From contig PCBK01000147.1 in the NCBI GenBank assembly GCA_002731275.1, positions 1 through 60,187 on the forward strand: a stretch of 60,187 nt of DNA, in the 5' to 3' direction. The notes under the pieces are model-generated. The model did not search any database. It saw only the letters and a list, made by a program, of their open reading frames with translations, and was not told the origin of the DNA. The stretch's first letter is position 1. Each line of letters opens with the position of its first letter. Position numbers and translations under genes: made by a program. This stretch comes from Deltaproteobacteria bacterium (GTDB lineage: Bacteria > Myxococcota_C > UBA6777). Shown one piece after another: positions 9,001-18,253 of the stretch.

Positions 9001-9759
9001 TTACGATGGTCGGTTCATGACGAACCTGATGAGATAGGTGCACTGTTCTGTGCGAGAAAGTTGTTTGTGATGTGTCTTGTGTTGTTCTTGACGGATGTCT
9101 TGGTGTGAGAGTGCTTTGTGTGAGAAGCAGCTCCAGATCCACTCTGGACCGTCGGAAGGGCCCTCTACGAGCAAGCTACCAGGTAACAACTGTGTTTTGT
9201 TGGCTGTTAAGTACAATCCTGGTTGTGATGCTTCTGATGGGTAGATCGGCGTGATGTTCCCTTTGTTGTCTTGATGCCACACGAGCAAAAACCCGCTCTT
9301 TCCCCATTTGTAAGCCAGTCGCAGTGCAGAGCCGTTGATAAATGTATCCCCTGAATGTGCTTGCTTGACTTGTCCCTCATGTTGGTGGGCGACATAAATT
9401 TTGGGTACGTGTGTACCTTTGATGGAGAGTGTTTTATTTGATTGTGGATGTGGGCGGAGTGAACGCCACGAGATGAATCCCAGGCCAACGACGAGAACCA
9501 AAGAAAGAGCCCAACTCCACCTCACGAACGCAAACATTGACGTTGTCGCCTCAGGTGTCTTTGGGATAGGTTGGCTGCTGTGTTCTTCTTGCCAGCTTTT
9601 GGCGATCGTTTGGAGATTGTGTTGGCATTGTGTGCAATTCTCGATATGTGCGGTCATACATTCTTTTTCTTCTTTTGGAAAAAGGTCGAGATGGTATCTC
9701 TCCAGCCGATACTCCGAGTAACACGTTTGTGTGTCCATCTGTTTGTTATCCTTTTTCAT
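9001..9759 (-). CDS. zinc-finger anti-sigma factor with DUF4384-like periplasmic part
   Basis: 252 residues. The N-terminus has the zf-HC2 signature H-x3-C-x2-C (His38, Cys42, Cys45), which in this family binds zinc and clamps the cognate ECF sigma factor. A single membrane helix at about 82-97 (ALSLVLVVGLGFISW) separates it from an exported domain containing ALRLAYKW and GFLLVWHQD, resembling the DUF4384 domains often found with caspases and ECF systems. The gene overlaps the sigma gene by 14 bp, indicating translational coupling, and is followed by the caspase. The ATG at 9759 is assumed; an internal ATG at codon 8 is possible. Confidence 0.85.
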   Translation of the reverse strand: MKKDNKQMDTQTCYSEYRLERYHLDLFPKEEKECMTAHIENCTQCQHNLQTIAKSWQEEHSSQPIPKTPEATTSMFAFVRWSWALSLVLVVGLGFISWRSLRPHPQSNKTLSIKGTHVPKIYVAHQHEGQVKQAHSGDTFINGSALRLAYKWGKSGFLLVWHQDNKGNITPIYPSEASQPGLYLTANKTQLLPGSLLVEGPSDGPEWIWSCFSHKALSHQDIRQEQHKTHHKQLSRTEQCTYLIRFVMNRPS

Positions 9760-10282
9760 TGAGCAATCGTTTTCCTTTTTCGCTCGCGATTGACAGGTAC
9801 AACCGGACTTGGTTTCTTGTGATCCCCATGACCTCCGCGATCTCTTCTTGTGTCATACCGCTCACATGGCGGTGCAACAAAACTTCTCGTTGTTGTTGTG
9901 GGAGGTGTTCCATCAGCTGCAAAGCCGCCATATGTTCTTCGACACTTGATGGTCCGAGTTGATTGGAGAAGGATTGATGACCCTCTTCAAGTGCTGCTTG
10001 TAAGGGAGCGAACCATCGCTTCTCTTTTTCCAGGACCTGGAGGCATTGGGTCATTGTGATCTTGTACAGCCAAGGGAGGATGTCTTCGGGGACGCCTCTG
10101 TATTGCTCGATATACCGGAAGATGATGCTAAAGATCTCTTGTAGAGCGTCTTCTACCAAGTGCTCTTCACGCAGAATTTTGCGGCAACGTCGACGTATTG
10201 TTGGTAGATACTCTTTGTACACCGCTTCCGTTTTCTTCTGTACGCTGCTTTGTTTGTTCCAGATTTTCGACAATATCGACAC
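9746..10282 (-). CDS. ECF-type RNA polymerase sigma factor
   Basis: 178 residues, the normal size for sigma-70 group 4. Region 2 carries VEDALQEIFSIIFRYIEQYRG and PWLYKITMTQCLQ (quoted in parts), and region 4 carries HLPQQQREVLLHRHVSGMT followed by the helix-turn-helix EEIAEVMGITRNQVRLYL. The start is a GTG at 10280-10282 with GGAAG 7 nt upstream. It directs transcription of an unknown regulon, probably including its own operon, and is held inactive by the membrane anti-sigma encoded next. The linker between regions 2 and 4 is somewhat long. Confidence 0.92.
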   Translation of the reverse strand: MSILSKIWNKQSSVQKKTEAVYKEYLPTIRRRCRKILREEHLVEDALQEIFSIIFRYIEQYRGVPEDILPWLYKITMTQCLQVLEKEKRWFAPLQAALEEGHQSFSNQLGPSSVEEHMAALQLMEHLPQQQREVLLHRHVSGMTQEEIAEVMGITRNQVRLYLSIASEKGKRLLNEKG

Positions 10283-10603
10283 GTCTTGACTTCCATCTTG
10301 TGGGACCGTTCATCCATCTTTCGCGAGTGGCTTTATTTGTATAGATGAGCGTCGTCCCACCTTTTGGTAAAAAAGATGCGAAAAAAACAATCACCTCAAA
10401 GAGTGTCTGTCTTTTTTGAAAATGAGTGCTTGTTTTTTTGGGGATTCGTCAAGGAGGTCGCTACAGTGAACAACCAGATGAAGACGATGATGTTTTGGGG
10501 AGAGGGAGTTCAGGCGAAAGTCGAGACGTGAACGGTGAAATGGTACGTGCGGAATTCGTGGAACCATCCAGACTGTGCCAATGTCTTTCAGGTGGTTTGG
10601 TGC
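10283..10603. other. 321-bp intergenic region, no supported gene
   Basis: This region lies between the ECF sigma start and the end of the epimerase gene, both on the minus strand, so it should hold the sigma operon promoter; no clear -35/-10 pair was picked out. On the plus strand a strong AAGGAGG precedes a 21-codon frame starting GTG at 10466, which is too short to claim as a gene. Confidence 0.5.
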
Positions 10604-11602
10604 TTACAAAGACCCCAGAGGTTTTTGTGAACGTGTGTCTGTCATATCATGGCCTAAGAGTGAGGGCGCTGCGACCTTGAGGGTCTCTTGGACTGCGATG
10701 TGCAATGGTGTTGCGTTGACGCCAAACGTCTCGCGAAATGCGCTGTCATCGATCTCGTAGGGAACTTCCCATTGATATAACATCTCAGGCACACCTCTCA
10801 TAAAGGGCATAAAGAGACCCATCACGTGGAACATCCACTTCGGCAATTTGGTCATCTTTCCACTGTGTCCGGTCGCATCTGCGAATGTCTTGATCAACGT
10901 TCTCGTCGTCATTCCCGCGTTGACAGGTAAGTGCCAAATGTGACCATCAGCCTTGGAAGATGTCCCAAGGATCGCGAGGCCACGTGCGACATCTGGGGTG
11001 AAGCTGTAGCTCCGTGGAAGATCTGGATTCCCAACGTATTCGAGTGACTGGCCTTTTTGGAGGCGCTCAAAGAAGCGAGGAGAGCAGATCATGGACAGCT
11101 CACTCTCCGGTCCAAAAAAGTCCGACGCCCGGCCTGAGGTGAAGTTCAAGTCACCTCTTTGATGAGCCTCTAACATCTGCTCAACGAGGTCTTTTCGCAA
11201 AGCACCTTTTTGGCTACATGGTCTCATCGGCATACTTTCATCGAAGGGGGAGTGATCAGGACGTCCATACATATAAAGGTTATCCAACGTGACGAGCTTC
11301 GCACCTGCGCGGATCGCTGCGCCCATGATCCCATGAAAGAGAGGCTGGATGATCCCGTCCCATTTGTGGTACTCGACGGGATTCGCACAGTGATAGATGA
11401 CCTCTGCGCCCTTGCACACAGTGTCCATGAACGCAGCATCTGTCGCGTCACCACGACACCATGTCAATCCAGGGCGCGCCGGGCCTGCCTCACCACGTCT
11501 GACAATCCTGACCTCAAGACCGCGCTCCAACAACTCTCCTGCGAGCTTGCGACCGACCTGACCTGCGCCGATAACAACGTGAATTCCGTGTGTTGTGTTC
11601 AT
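10604..11602 (-). CDS. NAD(P)-dependent epimerase/dehydratase-family protein
   Basis: 332 residues from the ATG at 11602, chosen because the Rossmann motif follows at once (VVIGAGQVG, a GxGxxG nucleotide-binding loop) and GGAG lies upstream; the open frame extends 30 codons further without family similarity. The extended SDR pattern is visible: [22 protein letters not shown] after the fold's second half, LDNLYMYG in place of the usual Ser/Tyr region, and a Lys four residues later is not obvious. The substrate is unknown; nucleoside-diphosphate-sugar or small carbonyl chemistry is typical of the family. It is divergent from a LysR regulator, the classic arrangement for a regulator and its target. 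Confidence 0.8.
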   Translation of the reverse strand: MNTTHGIHVVIGAGQVGRKLAGELLERGLEVRIVRRGEAGPARPGLTWCRGDATDAAFMDTVCKGAEVIYHCANPVEYHKWDGIIQPLFHGIMGAAIRAGAKLVTLDNLYMYGRPDHSPFDESMPMRPCSQKGALRKDLVEQMLEAHQRGDLNFTSGRASDFFGPESELSMICSPRFFERLQKGQSLEYVGNPDLPRSYSFTPDVARGLAILGTSSKADGHIWHLPVNAGMTTRTLIKTFADATGHSGKMTKLPKWMFHVMGLFMPFMRGVPEMLYQWEVPYEIDDSAFRETFGVNATPLHIAVQETLKVAAPSLLGHDMTDTRSQKPLGSL

Positions 11603-11780
11603 CTCTTTATGCTCCTGTCCCGACGTCGTGTTGTTGACGTACGTTCGGTGTTGACGTGAGTACCGACGCCTTTCTTTTTGGGTCTTCCTCACGTTTTATG
11701 TTCTCTGTTGTGTTCTTGTCTTCTCACAAACGATTCTATGTGTTGCGTGTGTGCAGATCAATAGATATATATGCATGTTT

Positions 11781-11800
11781 GTTTTGCGTGAATGCAAAAC
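11781..11800. promoter_or_regulatory. perfect inverted repeat upstream of the LysR gene (candidate operator)
   Basis: GTTTTGC-N6-GCAAAAC is a perfect 7-bp inverted repeat, 47 bp before the LysR start and in the divergent region shared with the epimerase gene. Its even symmetry does not match the standard T-N11-A box, so assignment as the LysR-type binding site is inference from position. Confidence 0.45.
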
Positions 11801-11847
11801 GATGACCTAGAGTGTGTGAGTGGCTCAAATAGACGAGAGAGGTGTGT

Positions 11848-12741
11848 ATGCGTGATATATCCTGGGATGATATGAGATTGGTGATGTTGTTGGCCCGTGA
11901 AGGATCGTTGTTAGGGGCGGCGAAGACGATGGGGGTGAACCCTTCGACGATTGGTCGGCGCCTGGAGGCGTTGGAGTCGTCGCTTGGTGTGCGTATCTTC
12001 GATCGGACGAGACAGGGCGTCTTGAAAACAGCCGTCGCCGAGGAGCTGTTGCCTTTTGTGGACGCGGCGGAGCAGGCCGCCGCAGGGTTTATCCGCGCCG
12101 CCGAAGGTTTTGAGCGAGAGATCGAAGGTCTCGTCCGGATCAGCTCGATCCCAGGCGTGGCGAGTTATTTACTCGCGCGGTGGATGAAGGAGTGGATCGT
12201 GCGGTATCCGAAGCTTCAGATCCAGCTCGATTCGTCAGCGAGCTACGTGGACTTGACACGCCGAGAAGCGGACATCGCGCTGCGAGCGTATCGCCCGCAA
12301 AGTGGCGATCTGGTCGCGGTCAAATTGATTGAGGCGAAGATGGCTATCGTCGCATCGCCAGCATTTGTAGAAGAGGTCGGTGTGCTCTCTGAGCCGGCAA
12401 GCATTCCGTGGATATCGTGGGGGCCTGCGATGGCACACTTACCAGACGCCCTCTGGTTGCGAGAGAGTGTACCTGAGGCGCAGATCGTCTTGCGGACGGA
12501 TTCCATCGATGTCCAAGTCCAGGCGTGTCTTGCAGGGGTTGGAGCGTTACTTGTGGCTGAGTCTTTGGCCCAAGAGATGGGGCTTGTCAAGATGCCTCTT
12601 GCAGGCGAATTGAAGATTCGCTTCGAGGATTTTCCTGCAGGTGCGTTGTGGCTCGTTGGCCACAGAGCGCTTCGCCATGTGCCTCGTGTTGCGGCGATCT
12701 GGGACATTCTCATTGAGCAATTCCAGCGTGGGGGGATTTGA
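11848..12741 (+). CDS. LysR-family transcriptional regulator
   Basis: 297 residues, the usual size. The N-terminal winged helix-turn-helix covers about 5-65 (GSLLGAAKTMGVNPSTIGRR is the recognition region, shown in part of the motif), and a substrate-binding domain follows (LVRISSIPGV, DIALRAY). The ATG at 11848 is preferred to the GTG at 11842 because GAGAGG lies 5 nt upstream of it. Divergent from the epimerase gene with a 245-bp shared upstream region, so it probably controls that gene and itself. The inducer is not predictable. The two genes appear richer in G+C than their neighbours by eye. Confidence 0.92.
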   Translation: MRDISWDDMRLVMLLAREGSLLGAAKTMGVNPSTIGRRLEALESSLGVRIFDRTRQGVLKTAVAEELLPFVDAAEQAAAGFIRAAEGFEREIEGLVRISSIPGVASYLLARWMKEWIVRYPKLQIQLDSSASYVDLTRREADIALRAYRPQSGDLVAVKLIEAKMAIVASPAFVEEVGVLSEPASIPWISWGPAMAHLPDALWLRESVPEAQIVLRTDSIDVQVQACLAGVGALLVAESLAQEMGLVKMPLAGELKIRFEDFPAGALWLVGHRALRHVPRVAAIWDILIEQFQRGGI

Positions 12742-12764
12742 GTTTCCGTTGTTTCTTTGCGAGT

Positions 12765-12800
12765 CAACGATCGTAGGGGGCATTTTCTCAACGATCGTTG
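12765..12800 (+). terminator. hairpin after the LysR gene
   Basis: CAACGATCG (12765-12773) pairs with CGATCGTTG (12792-12800) around an 18-nt loop, 24 bp after the LysR stop. No T-run follows, so it may instead be two copies of a self-complementary AACGATCGTT-type site. The remaining 12801-12974 holds the upstream region of the next gene. Confidence 0.4.
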
Positions 12801-12974
12801 AATATTAGGTGAGAATGTGATGAGACGTACACTGCTTTTTGAGGGTAACATCTTTATCTTGATGCATTTTTTGTCGTCTGTCTTATGTATGGAATGGAGC
12901 TTGCTCTAAGGAGGTGTGCACTTTGGGCTGCTGCAAGGAAATAAGCGCAGCCATCAACTCAATGGAGACAGCTC

Positions 12975-14303
12975 ATGAAAAGAATCGTTTTGTTGGCATT
13001 TGTTGGATTGGTTACTTTTTCTTCAAGCGCGATCGCCTCGAAGTCGAAAGACGCATACTGTAGTGTCGCGAAGTATGCATCGAAAGATTACGTCTACTAC
13101 CCAGCTGCATCCATTGGGAAAATGTTTGTCGTTGGACACGCAGTTCTCTCGCCATTGTGGGTTTTTAAGACCTTTCAACGAGGGTTGACGATCAACAGCG
13201 CAGCGAAGATCCCGCCTGCGAGTAAGGTTCTTAAAATGACAGGGAAATTGCCTTATCTCGGCATTGCAGCGCGAACACTCGTTCCCTTTATGAAACAAAC
13301 GAGCAGTATCGTAAACAGATCACGTGTGAAGATACGGCTCGGTGGCGCTACCATGCAGCGATCTGTGCGGACAAACACAGACTTCGATGACTTTTATCGT
13401 GGGTTTATAAAGTGGAAGAAACGTTGGAAATACTTCTTCCTTACGTATCAAGCATTTCGTATCTCAACGCTCGCTGTATGTGGGAAGGCAAAGGTCTTTT
13501 TTGTCGAGTTCTGTATCCGCAAAGGGCTCAAAACAAAATGTGGTGGGCTTGACGATGATGAGGGTTTTGTACTCCACGACAAAGAGAGCGGACAGAACGT
13601 CGCAAGTCTCGACCTCAATCAGTGTTCAACCTCAAACGAAGCGCAGGCAGGCAAATTTGTCGCTCTGGCGAAAAGCCACAGTGGACTGTTTGCGAAGGCC
13701 ACGAATGACATGAAGAGACTCTCCGCTTTTCTGAAGAAGTCACGTCCCACTGCCGAAAGAATCGCACGAGTTCTCAAGCCCCTCATTCAACCGATCAAAA
13801 AGACACACAACCTGATGAAGAAGGTCGATCTCTTTTTGAAGGGGCTCGGTGTCTTCACACCGAGCATCACGAAAGTATTGAGGCAGCGAATCTGTGTGAG
13901 CTTTAAGTACCCCAAGCCCGTCAAGACGTGTACCAAAATCAAAGTCTTCGGTAAAAAGAAGCGTGTGTGTGCTGTCAAGGTGAAGATGAAGAAGAAGAAG
14001 TTTTGTACGCGAGTGAAAACCGCCCTCAAGGATATGAGCAAGTTAGCAAAGCCCGTCCAAAAGCCGATGGACAAAGCGATTAAAGCGCTCATCAATCCTA
14101 TCATCAAAAAGGTGACAAAGCACGTTTTGAAGCTCGACCTTGGACCCTTTGAAAAAGTCCAGCGGACATTAACCAAAGAACTCTCCAAAATGAGCACCAT
14201 CATGAAAGGACTCGATGCGTTGATGGATATTCCTCTCAAACAGTACAAAACACAGTTTGATGCCATTGGTCGGAAGATCGACAGCTACAAGCAAAGCACC
14301 TGA
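12975..14303 (+). CDS. exported basic helical protein of unknown function
   Basis: 442 residues with a clear signal peptide (VLLAFVGLVTFSSSAIAS) and GGAGA about 6 nt before the ATG. No family was recognised. The mature part is Lys-rich; the C-terminal half (about 230-440) is predicted by eye to be mainly helical with Lys/Phe/Leu heptad-like spacing and includes a Lys-rich Cys-containing patch around residues 325-350. There are several Cys residues, compatible with disulfides outside the cytoplasm. It is followed by a good intrinsic terminator and appears monocistronic. Confidence 0.75.
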   Translation: MKRIVLLAFVGLVTFSSSAIASKSKDAYCSVAKYASKDYVYYPAASIGKMFVVGHAVLSPLWVFKTFQRGLTINSAAKIPPASKVLKMTGKLPYLGIAARTLVPFMKQTSSIVNRSRVKIRLGGATMQRSVRTNTDFDDFYRGFIKWKKRWKYFFLTYQAFRISTLAVCGKAKVFFVEFCIRKGLKTKCGGLDDDEGFVLHDKESGQNVASLDLNQCSTSNEAQAGKFVALAKSHSGLFAKATNDMKRLSAFLKKSRPTAERIARVLKPLIQPIKKTHNLMKKVDLFLKGLGVFTPSITKVLRQRICVSFKYPKPVKTCTKIKVFGKKKRVCAVKVKMKKKKFCTRVKTALKDMSKLAKPVQKPMDKAIKALINPIIKKVTKHVLKLDLGPFEKVQRTLTKELSKMSTIMKGLDALMDIPLKQYKTQFDAIGRKIDSYKQST

Positions 14304-14333
14304 TTTGCTTTTGTTGGATGTGTGTCCGAATAG

Positions 14334-14357
14334 AGCGGCTTCACAGCCGCTTTTTTT
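14334..14357 (+). terminator. intrinsic terminator
   Basis: A 7-bp stem AGCGGCT/AGCCGCT with TCAC loop is followed directly by seven T residues, 30 bp after the stop of the upstream exported protein. Confidence 0.9.
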
Positions 14358-14491
14358 GTTTGCATGGAGAGGCTGTCTCTCGGTGTAGGGGAGTCTTTGT
14401 CAATCTTATGTTGCGAATATTTCGCATGTGTCGTACTATGCTCGGGTCGAAACAAGGCTTTTTGTTCCTTTTCTTTGTGTGGAGTTTTATC

Positions 14492-14950
14492 ATGGCAACA
14501 ATATCTCCCTATACTTGGCCTAATCGCGTACAAGAGATCCTCTTTGCACACCTCGATGAGCTTGAAGAGGCGTTCTCCGATCTCTCCCCCGAGTGGTTTG
14601 AGTCGCAAGAAGAAATATGTGGAAAGAAACCCATCTCACACGAGAGGTTGCTCGATGGGATTCGTACTGGGCGACTTAATGGTCCACTGTCGGCTCTTCC
14701 TGCCGAGCTTATGGTAGAACACAAGGTGCTGCCCATCCAATTTGACCAAGAAAACTCATTTGTCTCCGTGTTGACATCACTCGACTTTGACGATCTGGAC
14801 GCGTTGCGCACTGTCCACTCCTGTGCAAATGTACGAGAGTTACGTGTATACCGTACGTTGGATGTTGTCCTGGAGACGATCTTTTCGGTGCTCTCCTCAG
14901 AGCTCTCCCTGGAAGAAGATCTCTACGAGTCGATGGGATACTTGCAGTAA
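14492..14950 (+). CDS. solitary MshEN/GspE-N-like domain protein
   Basis: 152 residues from the ATG at 14492 (GGAG 8 nt upstream); the open frame reaches back across the terminator and that part is not likely to be translated. The C-terminal two-thirds resembles the second half of the type II secretion/pilus ATPase N-terminal domain: LPAELMVEHKVLPIQF then a strand, SLDFDDLDALRTV and a final helix, the same order seen in the PilB of this window. The ATPase part is absent, so it cannot power secretion; binding of a partner or a nucleotide second messenger is the likely role. The residues before 50 are not recognised. Convergent with the lipoprotein gene that follows. Confidence 0.68.
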   Translation: MATISPYTWPNRVQEILFAHLDELEEAFSDLSPEWFESQEEICGKKPISHERLLDGIRTGRLNGPLSALPAELMVEHKVLPIQFDQENSFVSVLTSLDFDDLDALRTVHSCANVRELRVYRTLDVVLETIFSVLSSELSLEEDLYESMGYLQ

Positions 14951-14961
14951 TGGTGTGAGGG

Positions 14962-16683
14962 TCAGGGAGTGAGGAGGAAGCCCTGACAGAGGGAAGGTTT
15001 GCATGTCCCTGCGAGTGGGGAGGGGCGGCAGAGTAAGCCCGCCTGACAACGCTGGCGACAACGTTCTCCTTGTTTGGGGAGCGTCGTACACTTTCGAAGT
15101 CCGTTTGTGTCGGGCAAACAGGCGAGTGTTGTGGGGCATTCATTTCCTATGGGACAGTCACCTCCTGTAGAGGCGTGGACTTTGCAGGTGTTGGAGGTGG
15201 CCTCACAGTAATGTCCCGACGCACAACTTCCGATGTAACAAGTCTCTCTAGCAGAAGGCAGTGATGCACACTGTTTGCTCTTGCAATACAATCCCGCGGC
15301 ACATTCTTCGTCGACGGCACATGCTTGTTGTAGCGTCTTGAGAGGACGACAGCGCGGCGTTCCACTCTCCTGAAGGCAAGTCAGTCCCAGTGCACAAGCA
15401 GGTGATGCTTGGCGACAGTGATCTCCATCCGTTGGGAGAGATTGGCAGGTAGAGGTGGTCGCGTCACACTGATAAGGGGCTTGGCATCCCGACTCACTCG
15501 TACAAGAAGCGTTCAGCGCCGGACGCTTGGTGCAGACCTGTTTGTGACAGTAAAACAACCCAGGTGTGAGGCAGTCTTCTGTTTGTTGACAAAATGCGCC
15601 CTCTTTGGAAGCTGCGAGGCAGAGGCTCCCTTGCAGGCGTTGTTGATGGCAAAAGAGTCCATCAACACAGTGCCCAGAGAAGGCGCAGGTGCTCTTGTTC
15701 TCTTGGGCTTTGACACAGATCTCCTCGGTGGGATGGCAGGCGAAGCCCGGTTGGCATTGTCTATGGGTTTGACAGGTTTCGCCTTCTTTGTGTGGAGAGG
15801 TACAACGCTGTTCGATACAGGCGAGGCCAGCGCGACATTCATGATCAGAGACGCAGCGCTTCTCTTGTTCGAGTGGTGCACGACACTCCTTTGTATCTCC
15901 GGGATGAAGGGGGCAATGAAGTCCCTCTTGGCAGGGGGTGTTGCGACAGTCCTCACCTTCGGCCGCGAGTCGAGCACAGACGACCTCTCCACCTCCAAGG
16001 AAGGAGGACACACATTGCCCCATATGTGCAGCGCACGAGAGTCCGCCTCGCTGGCTCTTGCAGGTATCACCCACACTTAGCGCTTTGTCGACAAATACTT
16101 TGCGACATACTTTTTTCAGTTGTTCAGGGGCGAGCGCGCTACACGAAGACTCTTGCTGAAGCGCTGCTTCACACATCTGCATATTCTCTGAAGAGAGGGC
16201 GATGTGTCCTTGTGTGACCCCACGAAGTTCTTCGACAAAGGTGTTCTTCTCGCAGTCGTCAGTGAGGGCTCGTGTGCAGGCTTGTTGGCTGGCGAAGCGG
16301 AGTCCTACACCACCACAGCAAGCCATGATATGTTTGCATCGGAGGTTGGCGATTCTCGGACAAATCTCTTCTGGGGTGAGAGGTTGTGACGTTTCAATGC
16401 TCGCTTCTTGGGGAGGTTGATCTTGGGCGCCGGCATCTGCGATTGGGGATTCGTTAGGGCTCTCGGAAGGGGGTGAATCCATACCTATATTTTCGACAGT
16501 AGAGTCAGGCCAACTTTTTGTGCTTTCAGAGGCTGATTTGTCAGCGACACCACCACCATCCATGTGTTGGCCTGACTCTGGGGAATTCTTGTTATTGCCA
16601 CAATCACAAGAGGATGCGAGGACAGCGAGACATACGAGCGCGATGAAGAGAGTTGTTTGTGGGAGGAGTGTGTTGTATTTCAT
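14962..16683 (-). CDS. large Cys-rich lipoprotein with Dickkopf-like repeats
   Basis: 573 residues from the ATG at 16683 (AAGGA about 8 nt upstream). The signal peptide ends in the lipobox LASSC. An acidic Ser/Pro linker to about 110 is followed by a Cys-bearing helical segment (CPRIANLRC, MACCGG) and then more than ten modules of the form C....C..GL.C....C with pairs such as GLHCPLHPGDTKEC and GLYCKSKQC. This pattern is shared by many Myxococcota outer-surface proteins; its function is unknown. It is divergent from the PA14 protein gene, with the promoters expected in 16684-16876. Confidence 0.8.
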   Translation of the reverse strand: MKYNTLLPQTTLFIALVCLAVLASSCDCGNNKNSPESGQHMDGGGVADKSASESTKSWPDSTVENIGMDSPPSESPNESPIADAGAQDQPPQEASIETSQPLTPEEICPRIANLRCKHIMACCGGVGLRFASQQACTRALTDDCEKNTFVEELRGVTQGHIALSSENMQMCEAALQQESSCSALAPEQLKKVCRKVFVDKALSVGDTCKSQRGGLSCAAHMGQCVSSFLGGGEVVCARLAAEGEDCRNTPCQEGLHCPLHPGDTKECRAPLEQEKRCVSDHECRAGLACIEQRCTSPHKEGETCQTHRQCQPGFACHPTEEICVKAQENKSTCAFSGHCVDGLFCHQQRLQGSLCLAASKEGAFCQQTEDCLTPGLFYCHKQVCTKRPALNASCTSESGCQAPYQCDATTSTCQSLPTDGDHCRQASPACALGLTCLQESGTPRCRPLKTLQQACAVDEECAAGLYCKSKQCASLPSARETCYIGSCASGHYCEATSNTCKVHASTGGDCPIGNECPTTLACLPDTNGLRKCTTLPKQGERCRQRCQAGLLCRPSPLAGTCKPSLCQGFLLTP

Positions 16684-16876
16684 CGGACGATCCTTGTGCA
16701 CAGTGGATGATGTTACTTTATGATTGTAGTGTAATGGTCAGGCGTTTGCTAGAGCGTTTGCAAAGATGTTGTTCGTTCTTTTTGGGTGATTTCCTGCTGT
16801 GTCTGGACATTCTAGGGCGGGCATGTATGGTAGGGGGCTATGTTTGCGTCAAACCAAAAACGAAAGGTCCTGATGG

Positions 16877-18235
16877 ATGATCGAACCAATCATCACCAAG
16901 CTCAAACAACAATGCCCAGATCTTCTCGATATCTATGTCCCCACAAAGGAAGGATATATCTCTGTTCTTACTTTTTCCGGTGATGAGGACTCCTCCGAAG
17001 GTCAAGCACACCTCGAAGAGCGCGTTGTCGCTGGACAATTACAAATGATTGTCGGTGCACACGATGTCGCCAAAGAGCAGGCGCTTTTGACGACGCTCTC
17101 ACAAGAAGGCGGGTGGTCTGACCTTGGGCTCTCTCCGGTCATCCTCACGGAGAGTGAACATCAAGCGATCCAGGCTGCGCAGTCTGGGGAGACGTACTCG
17201 GCACGTCAGGCGATCGATTCTTTGCTCAAGAAGACGCACGATCCATACGTCGTCCGTCGTCATCTCTTGGCGATACTCAACGAGAACAAGCGCGTGTTAG
17301 ATGGGATTGAGTTGGAATTTCCGACCTCCGGGACACAGGCGCTGTGTGTGGTCCGCAAACTGGAGGTGCTCTTTCAGCAGATCGTCGAGTGGACCTTTGC
17401 ACTTTACGAGCGTCCCTTTCAGGGGAGTCTCGATGAATGGAGCTATTTTGAGGCCCAGTTTTGTGGTGCGGGACGGTTGTATCGCAGGCAGATGGCGCTC
17501 GTAAGGGGGGCGCTCCAAGCGCTGCGTGAGAGACACACTGCGCTCTCTCCTTTGATGACACAAACATACGGCGATAATGACCTTGAGTTCGAAGAGATCG
17601 TATATGATTTGTCCCTCGCGCTCAAACAATTACGCGAGCAGGTGATGTTGCGTTATCAGGTGCACGCACTTGAGAAGAGGCGCTCACGGCTCTGGATGAT
17701 CGTGTTGGCGTCTGTCTTTTCGCTCGCCGCAGTCGGCGCAGTCGGGGGGTATGTTTATTGGTGGAGCTCGTTTTTGCAGCCTGTCAAACTCTCCAAGGCC
17801 CAACAAGCCGCTGTGGGCGGTGTCATTGGACACTACTACAGAGGGACGCGTTTTGAGACCTTCATGACGAGGCGGACAGATGTCAAGATCGATATGCTTT
17901 GGCCACGTTCTCCGGCTGCTGGACTTAAAAAGGACGCGTACAGTGTACGTTGGGAGGGATTCCTTCACGCACCCCAACAAGGAAAATATACATTTTGTGC
18001 CCGGTACGACGACGGTGTGCGCTTTCAACTCGGTGGGGTAGACATCGTCAACGATCGACGCCCCGGTAAAATGCGCACCAAGTGTCGGGTCGTGAAGATG
18101 CGCCCTGGTTGGCACCCCGTTAAAGTGGAATACACCGATTACAAAGGGCTTGGCTATATCAAGCTGCTGTGGAAGCCGCCTTTTAAACGCAAGCTGCAAT
18201 CGATCGACAAAAAACGCTACTGTTGTCGAAAGTAG
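16877..18235 (+). CDS. single-pass membrane protein with exported PA14 domain
   Basis: 452 residues without a signal peptide. The first 265 residues look cytoplasmic and mostly helical. A transmembrane helix spans about 272-294, with RR just before it, so the C-terminus should be outside. Residues 315-445 form a PA14-type carbohydrate-binding domain: GHYYRGTRFE, SVRWEGFLHAPQQGKYTF (part), DDGVRFQLGG and HPVKVEYTDYKGLGYIKLLW (part). PA14 domains bind glycans in glycosidases, toxins and adhesins. The inverted layout (large cytosolic part, exterior binding domain) suggests a transmembrane sensor or linker; no signalling domain was recognised. Confidence 0.8.
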   Translation: MIEPIITKLKQQCPDLLDIYVPTKEGYISVLTFSGDEDSSEGQAHLEERVVAGQLQMIVGAHDVAKEQALLTTLSQEGGWSDLGLSPVILTESEHQAIQAAQSGETYSARQAIDSLLKKTHDPYVVRRHLLAILNENKRVLDGIELEFPTSGTQALCVVRKLEVLFQQIVEWTFALYERPFQGSLDEWSYFEAQFCGAGRLYRRQMALVRGALQALRERHTALSPLMTQTYGDNDLEFEEIVYDLSLALKQLREQVMLRYQVHALEKRRSRLWMIVLASVFSLAAVGAVGGYVYWWSSFLQPVKLSKAQQAAVGGVIGHYYRGTRFETFMTRRTDVKIDMLWPRSPAAGLKKDAYSVRWEGFLHAPQQGKYTFCARYDDGVRFQLGGVDIVNDRRPGKMRTKCRVVKMRPGWHPVKVEYTDYKGLGYIKLLWKPPFKRKLQSIDKKRYCCRK

Positions 18236-18253
18236 AGCAGAGCGTTTTTGACA

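Noticed and set aside
10466-10531. 21-codon frame with strong AAGGAGG before a GTG
   Set aside because: Too short and without homology to separate from chance; recorded only as a note in the intergenic entry.
14318-14491. Upstream extension of the MshEN-like frame
   Set aside because: It runs through an intrinsic terminator; the start at 14492 has GGAG.
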